Shown here: piece after piece, positions 46,474 through 55,311 of the stretch | Layout of the letters: every line of letters starts with the position of its first letter | Numbering within the stretch: position 1 is the stretch's first letter | Assembly (NCBI GenBank): GCA_019359505.1 | Contig: JAHHHD010000013.1 | Location: 62,001 to 126,000, forward strand | Direction: 5' to 3' | From: Drouetiella hepatica Uher 2000/2452 | GTDB taxonomy: Bacteria > Cyanobacteriota > Cyanobacteriia > Elainellales > Elainellaceae | DNA: 64,000 nucleotides | The notes under the pieces: generated by a model | Database searches by the model: none | Told to the model about the DNA's origin: nothing | Seen by the model: only the letters and a program-made list of their open reading frames with translations | Program-made: the position numbers and the translations under genes

Positions 46474-46805
46474 ATTTATTCTCTTAGTACGGGACAAATA
46501 GTACGGGACACAAGCTTGTAGAAGGGGGCATGAGGATTACCACATCTGACCTGAAGCCTCATGCATCAGGCTACTTCAATTCAAAAAAAAATGCAGCCTC
46601 ACCTGCGGTGGCATGGCGTCAGAGTGAAGTTTCTCGCCTGTTCTTGATCGAAAAAAATGAGACATAGGGCTGATGTGGGGCGATCGCATTGAGATGACTG
46701 ACTTGCTCAAGTCACCGGATAATGCAAGGATTACATCAGATCACAAGGGGATCTACCAGAGAGTAGCATGAGGCTCATTATCTCTACGCCAATAGGAATA
46801 CAACC
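46474..46805. other. Divergent intergenic region with 14-bp duplication
   Basis: Holds promoters for the reductase (minus) and the SDR (plus). TAGTACGGGACAAA is duplicated with one change at 46485 and 46499, so the first copy is upstream of the reductase ribosome site. A weak stem (AGCCT...AGGCT) lies near 46553-46575. No gene is seen. Confidence 0.6.
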
Positions 46806-47600
46806 ATGGATCTTCAACTCACAGATAAAGTTGCGCTGGTCAGCGGTTCCACGGCTGGGATTGGGCTGGCGATCGCCACCACCCTGGCTCAGGAAGGGGC
46901 AATGGTGATAATTAACGGACGGACACAAGACCGGGTGGATGCAGCGATCGATCAAATCAAGCAGAAAACGACCGATGCCAAGCTGCAAGGCATCGCTGCC
47001 GATTTAGGCACCGTCAATGGCGCAAATGCTCTATTTCAGCAGATTCCAGAAGTAGACATTTTGGTGAACAATTTGGGCATCTATGGTGCCCAAGCCTTTG
47101 CTGAAATTTCTGATGACGAATGGATGAAATTCTTGGAAGTCAATGTCATCAGCGGCGTTCGTCTATCTCGTTACTATCTGCCGAAAATGTTGCAGAAAAA
47201 CTGGGGACGGATCATTTTTATCTCTAGTGAATCGGGTATCAATATCCCAGCTGAAATGATCCATTATGGAGTCACAAAAACTGCTCAACTGTCTCTAGCG
47301 CGAGGGTTAGCAGAGACGACAGTAGGTACGAACGTTACAGTCAACTCGGTCTTGCCAGGGCCAACGCGATCGGAAGGTGTAGAAGACTTTATTCAAGGTT
47401 TAGCAACCGATCAGAACATCTCATCGGAGCAGGTTGAAAAAGAATTCTTCGCTAAAATGCGTCCCTCTTCCCTGATTCAGCGATTTGCCACATCCGAAGA
47501 GGTTGCTGCCCTGGTTGCCTTTGTTGCTAGCCCGCTATCCTCTGCCACAAACGGTGCGGCATTACGTGTAGATGGCGGCGTTGTGCGTTCTATCACATAA
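46806..47600 (+). CDS. Short-chain dehydrogenase/reductase
   Basis: 264 residues, classical SDR. The nucleotide-binding motif SGSTAGIGLAIA is at about 14-25, NNLGIYG near 88, catalytic Ser in ISSESG and Tyr-Lys in YGVTK near 157-161. The C-terminal DGGVVRS fits the 3-oxoacyl-ACP reductase-like subgroup. Substrate unknown. It converges on an FkbM gene across a hairpin element. Confidence 0.9.
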   Translation: MDLQLTDKVALVSGSTAGIGLAIATTLAQEGAMVIINGRTQDRVDAAIDQIKQKTTDAKLQGIAADLGTVNGANALFQQIPEVDILVNNLGIYGAQAFAEISDDEWMKFLEVNVISGVRLSRYYLPKMLQKNWGRIIFISSESGINIPAEMIHYGVTKTAQLSLARGLAETTVGTNVTVNSVLPGPTRSEGVEDFIQGLATDQNISSEQVEKEFFAKMRPSSLIQRFATSEEVAALVAFVASPLSSATNGAALRVDGGVVRSIT

Positions 47601-47646
47601 TGCTCAAAATAAATAGGCTCTGGTGACGGGGGCATTTCATGTTTTT

Positions 47647-47735
47647 CCATTGGTAGTCCTTAAGAGGTAAGGATTTTTTGTTGCGTGGGCAAAGCCCACG
47701 CAACAAAAAATCCTTACCTAAATACCACTACCCAT
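47647..47735. terminator. Palindromic element D1 between converging genes
   Basis: Outer inverted repeats (CATTGGTAGT at 47648 and ACTACCCATG near 47727) surround arms 47665-47690 / 47694-47719, 26 nt and perfectly complementary with loop AAA. Symmetric T and A runs allow termination from both sides, fitting the convergent SDR and FkbM genes. Confidence 0.75.
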
Positions 47736-47747
47736 GAGCAGCGAGTT

Positions 47748-48809
47748 TTAGGGCAGAGCTTCAGAGCATTGGGCTAAAGTATCCAGTATGTCTGGGCTTG
47801 CATATTTCCGGAGGGTCTGGAAGAAGGGGAAAGCATCCCAGCGGTTTGCCACATCAGGGTAGAGCTGCAAGCTCTCAACGATCGCATCGGCAACGTTGTA
47901 AGCCGGATCGCTACCGTAGTTGAGGATGAGGTATTCCAGCAGCTCTAGGGCATAGTCAGAAAACTCCAGCACATCAGCAAGGCAAGCTAGCTTTAGAATT
48001 TGCTCCGGGGTTTTTCGGCGCATTTTAGCCTCGCTACTCAGGTCAGAGCCAATGAGATCGCAGAAGTAGTAGGCATCGCCCCACAAGAGCTGTCCAGGAT
48101 GGCGGCTGGTCTGCAAGAGCGATCGCGCCCGTCCGCAGGCGGTATGACTCAAATCAAACAACGTGAAATCATTTGTCCGCATGAAGGCATCCACATCGGC
48201 AAATAGCGGCTGACCTTTGTACAGATGAGAAAATTCGACTTCCACCTGTGTTGCCAGCACCGTTTGCAAAATTTGATTGGCTCCCTGCAAGACGTTAAGA
48301 TCGGCACCTTGCACATCAATTTGCAGAAAGTCGATCGCCTCAATGCCTTCCTGCCGACAAAATGCGTCCAGCGTAGTGGTTTCGACCTCGATCGTGAAAT
48401 CGGTTGCGACCAGTTTTATCAGTCCGGTAAAGCGCTCTAAGTATTCCTCGTTGGGCGGATACAAAGAGCTACACATCGGATTTTGAGTTACATACAGCGT
48501 TGCCTCACCGATCGCATTGCTGAGGGCAAGCGGAATATGGTGTTCTGTCCAGGGCACCTGCTGCGCTGTTGAGCGATCGTTTGCGGCTTCACAAGCATCG
48601 GCATCGGCATCAAACCCGTAGATGGTCAAGTTGGGAGCAAATATGCTCCAATCTAGACTGCCATAATCATCCTTATCGTTGATTTTGCGGGAGCCAACAT
48701 TACAAACTGTCAGATGAATGCGATCGAGATGACCGCGCTTTTTGAGGCTGTGTAAAAAAATAGACATGAAGGCGTAGAGATAGGGGGATAAATGAAAAGT
48801 TGGCAGCAT
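47748..48809 (-). CDS. FkbM-family methyltransferase
   Basis: 353 residues. The FkbM core spans about 15-220: LTVCNVGSRKINDKDDYGS, IYGFDADADACEAAN (SAM-binding acidic loop), then DFLQIDVQGADLNVLQGA, the signature strand. A helical tail of about 100 residues follows. FkbM enzymes are SAM-dependent O-methyltransferases, often acting on polysaccharides or secondary metabolites. The start ATG shares one base with the stop of the FkbM gene upstream (TAATG), so the two are translated together. Confidence 0.87.
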   Translation of the reverse strand: MLPTFHLSPYLYAFMSIFLHSLKKRGHLDRIHLTVCNVGSRKINDKDDYGSLDWSIFAPNLTIYGFDADADACEAANDRSTAQQVPWTEHHIPLALSNAIGEATLYVTQNPMCSSLYPPNEEYLERFTGLIKLVATDFTIEVETTTLDAFCRQEGIEAIDFLQIDVQGADLNVLQGANQILQTVLATQVEVEFSHLYKGQPLFADVDAFMRTNDFTLFDLSHTACGRARSLLQTSRHPGQLLWGDAYYFCDLIGSDLSSEAKMRRKTPEQILKLACLADVLEFSDYALELLEYLILNYGSDPAYNVADAIVESLQLYPDVANRWDAFPFFQTLRKYASPDILDTLAQCSEALP

Positions 48810-50404
48810 TACTCCGCTATCAGCGGATGACCATCTGGAAGCGCAATGATGTTCAGGTTGCCCTGGAGCTGTTCGGTCGTCTGGATTGGAATTAGGGTTT
48901 GCAGGTAGGGCTGATAGCGAAAGAGGCTGTAGCCCTTAGCTTGCAGAAGTTCAGCGACGGGAGTGTTGCTGCCGCTTGCCCCAGCAATGTTTTCATAGAG
49001 GATAGCAGGTGCGAAATGGGTCAGCAGGCGATCGCTGCCTGCCAAGACCTGCATCTCGTGACCTTCAGCATCGATCTTCAGCCAATCGACCTGCTGGAGA
49101 TTTTCTTGCTCGATCAGATCGTCTAGGGTGAAGCAATCAATATCTTCAAAACTGCCCGATGCTCCGCCAAACGAACTGCTATCAGCATCTCGAACCACTT
49201 CATTGAGTTCGCTAGAGCTATGGAGCGAGAGACGAGCGGTGCCAGAGCGATCGCTAGCGGCTCCCGCGCAGACCGTAACCCAATGCAGCTGATGCAGGCG
49301 ACAAGTTTCTCGCAGGCAGCGAACGCAGCTAGAGAATGGTTCGATCGTCAGCACCCGACCCGATGTGCCCACCTGCTGAGCTGCACTGAAGGTGTAAACC
49401 CCTACATTCGCGCCTACATCAATTACCGTCATACCGGGCTGAATTTGGGCGCGCCAGAATTCCATTTCAGTTTCAAACCAATCGCCCTCCGCCAATAAAA
49501 CGCTGGTGACAATGCTGTGGAAGCTCGGATCAACCGCTAGTAGAATACCGTCTGGAGTTGGCACATAGGTAAACGGGCTACCTGTTCCTAGGGTTGTCCA
49601 TTGCCATTCAGAGGCATCTGGGGCTTGCTGAGCAGTGCCTTGGGCTGTGCGCAGCCAGGAATCTGCAACATCCTGATTCAACTCTCGGTAGGTCAAGTAA
49701 AGCGCTTGGAGGATAGCGGGATCGGCTGGCGCAATTTGGTGGGCCTGCTGCAAATCCACCAGACCTTCCCAGAGCTGGTTCATGAGCTTTGCCAAGCCCA
49801 GCTTGAGACGCAGAGAGGCGGATTGAGGGATGAGGGTGACAGCAAGCTGCAAAAATCTTAATCCACTGGCGCTGTAGAAGACCTGCTGCGATCGCCACAG
49901 CGCCTCAGTCAGCAAAAGCAAAGCCTGAGTCATGCCATCCTTAGCTTGGAGGATCAGTGGCAAATGATCGGTGGGGCGATCGCCAGGTAGATAAACCAGC
50001 CCTAAAGGGAAAGCCTCAGAAGGCTGGAAGACAGGCTGAAGCCCTTGCAGCAGATTGGCAAAGCTGATTTGAGCAGCGGCAGCATTTTCACCCGTCAAAT
50101 GACGAGCGATCGCCAGATGCGCTGCACAAAGTGGATGACTGGGCTGTTGCTCTATGCCCTGCTCCAGTGCTTCCAGGGCAATTTCTAAATTCATCGATCG
50201 CAGCATCATGTCGTTACACTGGTCTGCCTCAATCAACGCCATCACCGCGAAATTGTTCAAATCTAGCGCTGACTCAGGCTGTTCCCAAGCCATGCCTTCT
50301 AAATCGTCAGACAAGCCTGAAAGCGTTTGAAGATCTAATGCAGGGCAAAGACGCTGAAGATACTGCCAATACGAAACAACTGGAGATACCACAGAAGAAG
50401 TCAT
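48809..50404 (-). CDS. TPR-like plus FkbM methyltransferase
   Basis: About 531 residues from the ATG at 50404 (an in-frame TTG at 50413 is less likely). Residues 1-260 are helical hairpins of TPR style (LEQGIEQQPSHPLCAAHLAIARH, VDLQQAHQIAPADPAILQALYLTYREL). Residues 290-525 are an FkbM methyltransferase: TVIDVGANVGVYTFSAAQQVG (motif I), VLTIEPFSSC, DWLKIDAEGHEMQVLAG. The TPR part likely binds a partner or substrate chain. It is translationally coupled to a second FkbM gene, suggesting two methylations of the same product, perhaps a surface glycan. Confidence 0.87.
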   Translation of the reverse strand: MTSSVVSPVVSYWQYLQRLCPALDLQTLSGLSDDLEGMAWEQPESALDLNNFAVMALIEADQCNDMMLRSMNLEIALEALEQGIEQQPSHPLCAAHLAIARHLTGENAAAAQISFANLLQGLQPVFQPSEAFPLGLVYLPGDRPTDHLPLILQAKDGMTQALLLLTEALWRSQQVFYSASGLRFLQLAVTLIPQSASLRLKLGLAKLMNQLWEGLVDLQQAHQIAPADPAILQALYLTYRELNQDVADSWLRTAQGTAQQAPDASEWQWTTLGTGSPFTYVPTPDGILLAVDPSFHSIVTSVLLAEGDWFETEMEFWRAQIQPGMTVIDVGANVGVYTFSAAQQVGTSGRVLTIEPFSSCVRCLRETCRLHQLHWVTVCAGAASDRSGTARLSLHSSSELNEVVRDADSSSFGGASGSFEDIDCFTLDDLIEQENLQQVDWLKIDAEGHEMQVLAGSDRLLTHFAPAILYENIAGASGSNTPVAELLQAKGYSLFRYQPYLQTLIPIQTTEQLQGNLNIIALPDGHPLIAE

Positions 50405-50828
50405 AGGTGCCAAGGGGGATTAGTTGCCTCTATATTGCCCATTTCGACGAAGTTTTTCACATTGAGCTGATCGCGCCTGTTGGAACGATTAACCTATCAA
50501 TTCTTAGCAGATCGTAAAGTCCCCCTGATTTTTCCAAAAGCTGGATTTCAAAGGCGCACTGCGCCTTTGAAATCCAGCTTTTGGAGTTTTGTGGGGCGCG
50601 CCGCGCGCCCCAAAACTCTAATTTGCGATCGACTGATTCTTAACAAGTTATGCGATTTGTTAGCCTCTGTAACTAAATTGTCAATTGCCCCCATTCTCAA
50701 TGATTAGAATGGGAATGTTAAAGGAGTAACGATATACAACAATCTTGAAAAATCAGCGCTGCGTCAATCGGTTTTTCCAGAAGGTTTTCTAGACTGTATT
50801 CGATCGCTCCACACTCATTGTTTTAATT
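50405..50828. other. Divergent intergenic region with element B2 and a small hairpin
   Basis: Contains element B2 (50501-50637), then an 8-bp hairpin CCCATTCT / AGAATGGG (50690-50697 and 50706-50713). The last 110 nt before the SSADH gene probably include its promoter. No gene is seen. Confidence 0.6.
50501..50637. repeat. Double-hairpin element B2
   Basis: Inverted ends (AGCAGATCGTAAAGT at 50506 and AATTTGCGATCGACTG) match those of B1. The first hairpin is 50534-50584: 24-nt arms, perfect, loop ACT, with the same CTGGATTTCAAAGGCG arm as B1. The second is 50585-50617, loop CCG, with a 2-nt bulge. It sits in a divergent promoter region, where a terminator alone would make little sense. Confidence 0.75.
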
Positions 50829-52196
50829 ATGGCCATTGCAACAATTAACCCCGCAACCGGGGAAAAGGTTCAGGCGTTTGAGCCGCTGCCCGATACAGCG
50901 ATCGCCCAAAAGCTTGATCTAGCTCAGCGTACTTTTGAGAAATATCGGCATACGAGCCTTGCCCAGCGTGCCGAGTGGCTGCTGACCGCCGCCAAAATCC
51001 TAGAGGACGAAAAAGAAAGCTTCGGTAAAATCATGACGCTAGAGATGGGAAAACTCCTGCAAGCTGGCGTTGGCGAAGCTGAAAAATGCGCTACCGTCTG
51101 TCGCTATTATGCCGAGCATGGGGCAGAGTTTCTCAAAGATGTCGAATTGACCTCCGATGCCAGCCACAGCTTCGTTCGCTATCAGCCACTGGGCATCATT
51201 CTTGCCGTTATGCCCTGGAATTTTCCCTTTTGGCAGGTGTTTCGGTTTGCAGCTCCAGCGCTGATGGCAGGCAATGTCGGCATTCTCAAGCACGCCTCCA
51301 ACGTGCCGCAGTGCGCCTTGGCGATCGAATCTATCCTGCGCCGAGCCGGATTTCCAGAGGGGGCATTTCAGTCGCTGCTAGTCGGTTCTGATAAAGTAGC
51401 GCAAATTATTGCCGACGATCGCGTCAAGGCGGCAACGCTAACCGGGAGCGAAGGCGCAGGCGCCAGCCTTGCCAGCGCTGCCGGAAAGCATCTGAAAAAA
51501 GTGGTTTTGGAACTAGGCGGCAGCGATCCCTTTATTGTGATGGAGAGCGCCGATTTAGACACCGCCATCTCAACGGCTGTCGCGGCTCGAATGTTGAACA
51601 GTGGACAAACCTGTATTGCTGCCAAACGGTTCATTGTGCAGGAATCGATCGCCGACACCTTCACCCAAGCACTGATATCAAAATTTGGCGCACTGAAAAT
51701 CGGTGATCCCATGCAGCCCGAAACCCAAATTGGCCCCTTGGCAACCGCCACGATTCTCAAAGAGCTAGATGCTCAAGTACAGTCCTGCCTTCAGCAAGGT
51801 GGCAAACTGCTGACAGGCGGTGAGCCACTTCCCAACACCCCAGGCAACTACTACCCGCCCACGATCTTGACCGATATTCCGCCCGAAGCCTCAACCCACC
51901 AAGAAGAGTTTTTCGGCCCCGTAGCGCTGCTTTACCGCGTCCCCGACTTAGATGCCGCCATCCAACTTGCCAACAGCACCCCCTTTGGGCTAGGTTCCAG
52001 CGCTTGGACGCAAGTAACAGCAGAGCGCGATCGCCTCATCAACGAAATCGAAGCTGGATGCGTCTTCATCAACGGCATGGTCAAATCCGATCCACGTCTC
52101 CCCTTTGGCGGAATCAAGCGATCGGGCTTTGGGCGCGAGCTAAGCGCCCAAGGCATCCACGAGTTTGTCAACATCAAAACCGTTTGGGTGAAGTAG
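50829..52196 (+). CDS. Succinic semialdehyde dehydrogenase
   Basis: 455 residues of the aldehyde dehydrogenase family, with VMPWNFPFWQ near 120, the Glu of LELGGSDPFIVM near 233 and the nucleophile Cys in NSGQTCIAAKRF near 261. Length and motifs match the NAD(P)-dependent SSADH that, with 2-oxoglutarate decarboxylase, completes the cyanobacterial TCA cycle. That partner is the next gene downstream on the same strand, as in Synechococcus sp. PCC 7002. It makes succinate from succinic semialdehyde. The 208-nt gap before the partner holds a GC-rich repeat. Confidence 0.93.
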   Translation: MAIATINPATGEKVQAFEPLPDTAIAQKLDLAQRTFEKYRHTSLAQRAEWLLTAAKILEDEKESFGKIMTLEMGKLLQAGVGEAEKCATVCRYYAEHGAEFLKDVELTSDASHSFVRYQPLGIILAVMPWNFPFWQVFRFAAPALMAGNVGILKHASNVPQCALAIESILRRAGFPEGAFQSLLVGSDKVAQIIADDRVKAATLTGSEGAGASLASAAGKHLKKVVLELGGSDPFIVMESADLDTAISTAVAARMLNSGQTCIAAKRFIVQESIADTFTQALISKFGALKIGDPMQPETQIGPLATATILKELDAQVQSCLQQGGKLLTGGEPLPNTPGNYYPPTILTDIPPEASTHQEEFFGPVALLYRVPDLDAAIQLANSTPFGLGSSAWTQVTAERDRLINEIEAGCVFINGMVKSDPRLPFGGIKRSGFGRELSAQGIHEFVNIKTVWVK

Positions 52197-52225
52197 AAGC
52201 AGATGTAAAAAGCAACTTCCGTGCG

Positions 52226-52330
52226 ACCCAGCAATGCGAAGCGCTATCTCCCTCCCACAATTGAACCCTTCTGGAGGGGGTTCGGGGGACGCAGCCGTCC
52301 CCTGATTCCGGGGGTTTGGGGGTCGCCCCC
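52226..52330 (+). repeat. GC-rich repeat F1 (copy left of 2-OGDC gene)
   Basis: A G- and C-rich segment containing CAGCAATGCGAAGCG, GGAGGGGGTTCGGGGGACG, CCGTCCCCTG and GGGGGTTTGGGGG. The reverse complement of 54124-54235 has the same blocks in the same order. The inner parts can form short GC stems (GGGGACG/CGTCCCC). Confidence 0.75.
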
Positions 52331-52404
52331 AAGGCTCGGATTATTCAGAAATAATCCCACTCAGCTATTTTTTCCACTTTTTCCACAAGTTTACGGAGAA
52401 CACA

Positions 52405-54051
52405 ATGTCTGAATTAAACACTGCTCAGCTATTAGTAAAATGTCTGGAAAATGAAGGCGTTGAATACATTTTTGGCTTACCCGGAGAAGAAAACCTGCAT
52501 GTCTTAGAAGCCTTAAAAGACTCCTCCATTCGATTCATTACCACTCGCCACGAACAAGGTGCAGCCTTCATGGCAGATGTTTACGGACGGCTAACCGGCA
52601 AAGCAGGAGTCTGTCTCTCGACCCTAGGCCCCGGAGCCACAAACCTAATGACAGGCGTTGCCGATGCCAACCTCGATCGCGCTCCGCTAGTTGCCATCAC
52701 AGGACAGGTGGGAACCGATCGCATGCACATCGAATCCCATCAATACCTGGATCTGGTGGCGCTATTTGCCCCCATCACCAAATGGAATGCCCAGATCGTT
52801 CGTCCCAGCATCACGCCAGAAATTGTCCGCAAAGCCTTCAAGGTTTCCCAAACCGAAAAGCCCGGTGCAGTTCATATTGATTTGCCCGAAAACATTGCTG
52901 CGATGACGGCAACAGGTGCGCCCTTGCAGCTTGATCAGCGTGAGAAAGTGTACGCTTCTTTCAGCAGCATTGAGCGGGCGGCGGCAGCCATTTCTAAAGC
53001 CGAAAATCCCATTATTCTGGTGGGCAATGGCGCGATTCGAGGCAATGCTAGCGAGGTGTTGACCGTCTTTGCCACTGAACTCAACATTCCGGTGGCAAAC
53101 ACTTTTATGGGTAAGGGTGTAATTCCCTACAAACACCCCCTAGCGCTGTGGTCAGTGGGGCTGCAACAGCGGGATCACATCAGCTGTGGGTTCGATCGCG
53201 CCGATTTAGTCATCGCCGTAGGCTATGACCTGATCGAGTATTCGCCCAAGCGCTGGAATCCCGGCGGCAAAACTCCTGTGATTCACGTCAATCAAACTCC
53301 TGCTGAGGTAGACAGCAGCTATATTCCTACTGCCGAAGTTGTGGGCGATATTTCTGATTCGCTCTATGAAATTTTGAAACGGATCGATCGCCAGGGTAAG
53401 CCTGAACCCTATGCGCTACAGCTTAAGCAAGATATCCAGGCAGATTATGAGGAACATGCCCATGATGATGGCTTTCCCGTCAAGCCGCAAAAGTTGATTT
53501 ACGATCTGCGGCAAGTCATGGGACCTGAAGATATTGTCATCTCGGATGTGGGAGCGCACAAAATGTGGATGGCGCGGCACTACCACTGCGATCGCCCTAA
53601 CACCTGCATTATTTCTAATGGCTTTGCGGCTATGGGGATTGCAATACCGGGGGCGATCGCGGCAAAATTGGTGGCTCCTGAGCGGAAGGTGGTGGCTGTG
53701 ACAGGAGATGGTGGTTTTATGATGAATTCTCAGGAACTGGAAACGGCGCTGAGAATCGGTACGCCTTTTGTGACAATTATTTTTAATGATGGTGGCTATG
53801 GGCTGATCGAGTGGAAGCAGCTCAATCAGTTCGGTGAGTCGTCTTTTGTGAAGTTCTCTAACCCTGACTTTGTTAAGCTTGCTGAAAGTATGGGATTGAA
53901 GGGCTATCGGGTGACTTCTAGCACAGATTTCTTGCCAATCTTGAAGGAGGCACTAAGCCAAGATGTGCCTGCTGTGATTGATTGCCCGGTGGATTATTCT
54001 GAGAATCTTCGCTTTAGTAAAAGGGCGGGGGATTTGAGTTGTGCGATTTAG
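52405..54051 (+). CDS. 2-oxoglutarate decarboxylase (acetolactate-synthase-like ThDP enzyme)
   Basis: 548 residues of the thiamine-diphosphate family. The ThDP-activating Glu lies in RHEQGAAFMADVYGR near 50. A central domain contains FMGKGVIPYKHP. The metal/ThDP motif VTGDGGFMMNSQELE lies near 432. Family members are routinely labelled acetolactate synthase. From what I recall of the characterised Synechococcus sp. PCC 7002 enzyme, similarity is high along the whole length, and the SSADH neighbour supports decarboxylation of 2-oxoglutarate to succinic semialdehyde. GGAG precedes the ATG by 6 nt. Inverted copies of repeat F flank the gene. Confidence 0.9.
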   Translation: MSELNTAQLLVKCLENEGVEYIFGLPGEENLHVLEALKDSSIRFITTRHEQGAAFMADVYGRLTGKAGVCLSTLGPGATNLMTGVADANLDRAPLVAITGQVGTDRMHIESHQYLDLVALFAPITKWNAQIVRPSITPEIVRKAFKVSQTEKPGAVHIDLPENIAAMTATGAPLQLDQREKVYASFSSIERAAAAISKAENPIILVGNGAIRGNASEVLTVFATELNIPVANTFMGKGVIPYKHPLALWSVGLQQRDHISCGFDRADLVIAVGYDLIEYSPKRWNPGGKTPVIHVNQTPAEVDSSYIPTAEVVGDISDSLYEILKRIDRQGKPEPYALQLKQDIQADYEEHAHDDGFPVKPQKLIYDLRQVMGPEDIVISDVGAHKMWMARHYHCDRPNTCIISNGFAAMGIAIPGAIAAKLVAPERKVVAVTGDGGFMMNSQELETALRIGTPFVTIIFNDGGYGLIEWKQLNQFGESSFVKFSNPDFVKLAESMGLKGYRVTSSTDFLPILKEALSQDVPAVIDCPVDYSENLRFSKRAGDLSCAI

Positions 54052-54069
54052 AGATGCTGGGGTGTCATG

Positions 54070-54133
54070 TTGAGAGAAAATCAATTTGAGAGAAAATCAA
54101 CTTGAGAGAGAACCAACTTGAGAGAGAACCAAC
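54070..54133. repeat. 16-bp tandem repeat, 4 copies
   Basis: TTGAGAGAAAATCAAT/C at 54070 and 54086, then TTGAGAGAGAACCAAC at 54102 and 54118. The last two are identical, so duplication happened in at least two steps. Confidence 0.92.
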
Positions 54134-54235
54134 AGCCTTGGGGGTTTCCCCCAAACCCCCAGCAGGGGACGGGCACGTCCCCCACACCCCCTCCGCATGA
54201 GAGGTGGGATGAGCGGCAGAGGTCGCGCTGCATTG
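54124..54235 (-). repeat. GC-rich repeat F2 (copy right of 2-OGDC gene)
   Basis: In reverse complement it reads AATGCAGCGCGACC, GGAGGGGGTGTGGGGGACG, CCGTCCCCTG, GGGGGTTTGGGGG, matching F1 block by block. It lies 72 nt after the 2-OGDC stop. Confidence 0.75.
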
Positions 54236-54250
54236 GTGGGCAGATCTGGT

Positions 54251-54350
54251 TGGTCGTAGCGCTACGTGCTTAGATCCAATGGGTTATTTTTTGAGAGCTG
54301 CGCGGAGCGCAGCTCTCAAAAAATAACTCGTCCTAACTCAATTAAGTAGT
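54251..54350. terminator. Palindromic element D2 between converging genes
   Basis: Arms 54283-54303 / 54307-54327 (21 nt, perfect, loop GGA) with symmetric T and A runs. Weak outer inverted repeats include GTAGCGCTAC and GTAGTGCTGTAC. The right end overlaps the last codons of menH. Confidence 0.7.
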
Positions 54351-55166
54351 GCTGTACTCAGTGAAGAAGTGTTTGATGTGGTGGATAAATAGAGCTGTGT
54401 TTTCGAGGTGGATGTTGTGACCGCAGCGATCGATCGTTTTGTATTGAATGAATGGCGATCGCTCAGCCATTTCGATATTGATTGTAATAAATTTTTTATC
54501 TAGCTCCCCGGCTAAGAGCAGCATGGGAACAGTATTGTGCTGCAATTTTTCCCAGAGTGAAGGCTGCTGACCTGTGCTTGAGTGGCGCAGTGATTTGGCT
54601 AAGCGCAGGGGGTTGTTTTGAAGCCGATGGTCTAACATCTGATCAAAGCTGGGATGATTTTGCAGAGAGGCAAATAGTGGCTGGCTATACCATTGCGCTA
54701 AAAAGGTTGGGAGGTCTTCGGTTTCTAGTCTTTGTGCTAAATCACGATCGCGCTGGGTTCGTTGAGTTTGCTCTGCTTCGGTTTTCAGTCCCGGTGAAGC
54801 AGATTCTAGAAGGGTTTTATGGAAGTGTTCTGGAAAGTTTAATGTCAGGTATAGGGCAATTCTCCCGCCCATGGAGTAACCGACTAGAAAGAATTTCTGA
54901 ATGCTGAATATCTTTAGTGCCTGAACTAATCCTTCAGCTGTATCTACCAGAGTGTAATATCGATCGCATCCCAAGACCTGAGTTTTGCCATGCCCCGGTA
55001 GATCAATGGCTATGCAGTAAAACTGATTAGAGAGGAGAGACATAGCCTGATCAAATTCACGTAGATCTCCTAGAAAACCATGTAGAAAAAGAATGGGCGG
55101 ATGGCTTGATCGCCCTCTGACACAGTAGTGAAAGCGATAGTGATTGACTTCTACAAAATTCTCCAT
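54342..55166 (-). CDS. menH: MenH-like SHCHC synthase
   Basis: 274 residues, alpha/beta hydrolase. LFLHGFLGDLREF (near 27), nucleophile Ser in LVGYSMGGRIALYL (near 96), Asp in LLLAGELDKKF (near 222) and His in CGHNIHLENT (near 249) match MenH. MenH eliminates pyruvate to form SHCHC in the 1,4-naphthoquinone pathway, which in cyanobacteria makes phylloquinone for photosystem I. The Ser-centred GYSMGGR motif and short lid separate it from general esterases. Other men genes are not in the window. Start is the ATG at 55166. Confidence 0.85.
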   Translation of the reverse strand: MENFVEVNHYRFHYCVRGRSSHPPILFLHGFLGDLREFDQAMSLLSNQFYCIAIDLPGHGKTQVLGCDRYYTLVDTAEGLVQALKIFSIQKFFLVGYSMGGRIALYLTLNFPEHFHKTLLESASPGLKTEAEQTQRTQRDRDLAQRLETEDLPTFLAQWYSQPLFASLQNHPSFDQMLDHRLQNNPLRLAKSLRHSSTGQQPSLWEKLQHNTVPMLLLAGELDKKFITINIEMAERSPFIQYKTIDRCGHNIHLENTALFIHHIKHFFTEYSTT

Positions 55167-55195
55167 ATCAAATCAGCTATTAACCCGGCAATTAA

Positions 55196-55243
55196 AGATT
55201 TTTTGTTGTGAGGTGAGCGAAGCTCGCCTCACAACAAAAATCT
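55196..55243. repeat. Triloop hairpin D3
   Basis: Arms 55196-55218 and 55222-55243 pair with one G-T and one 1-nt bulge, loop GAA. The pattern (AAGATTTTTTGTTG, GC tip) resembles D1. It lies 30 nt upstream of the menH start, so it cannot terminate menH and is a dispersed repeat or a 5' leader structure. Confidence 0.7.
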
Positions 55244-55311
55244 TCCAATAATGCACTCTCAATTATTGCCAAGTTAATAGGGCTTATGGATTAGGGCTGC
55301 CAGGATTTACC

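Larger units (their letters stand above)
54052..54341. other. Convergent intergenic region made of repeats
   Basis: In order: a 16-bp tandem repeat (54070-54133), GC-rich repeat F2 (54124-54235), and palindromic element D2 (54251-54350). Between the 2-OGDC gene and menH, which converge. No gene is seen. Confidence 0.7.

Noticed and set aside
52405-54051. Acetolactate synthase large subunit
   Set aside because: The SSADH neighbour and similarity along the length to the known 2-oxoglutarate decarboxylase, as I recall it, favour the latter. No small subunit gene is nearby.
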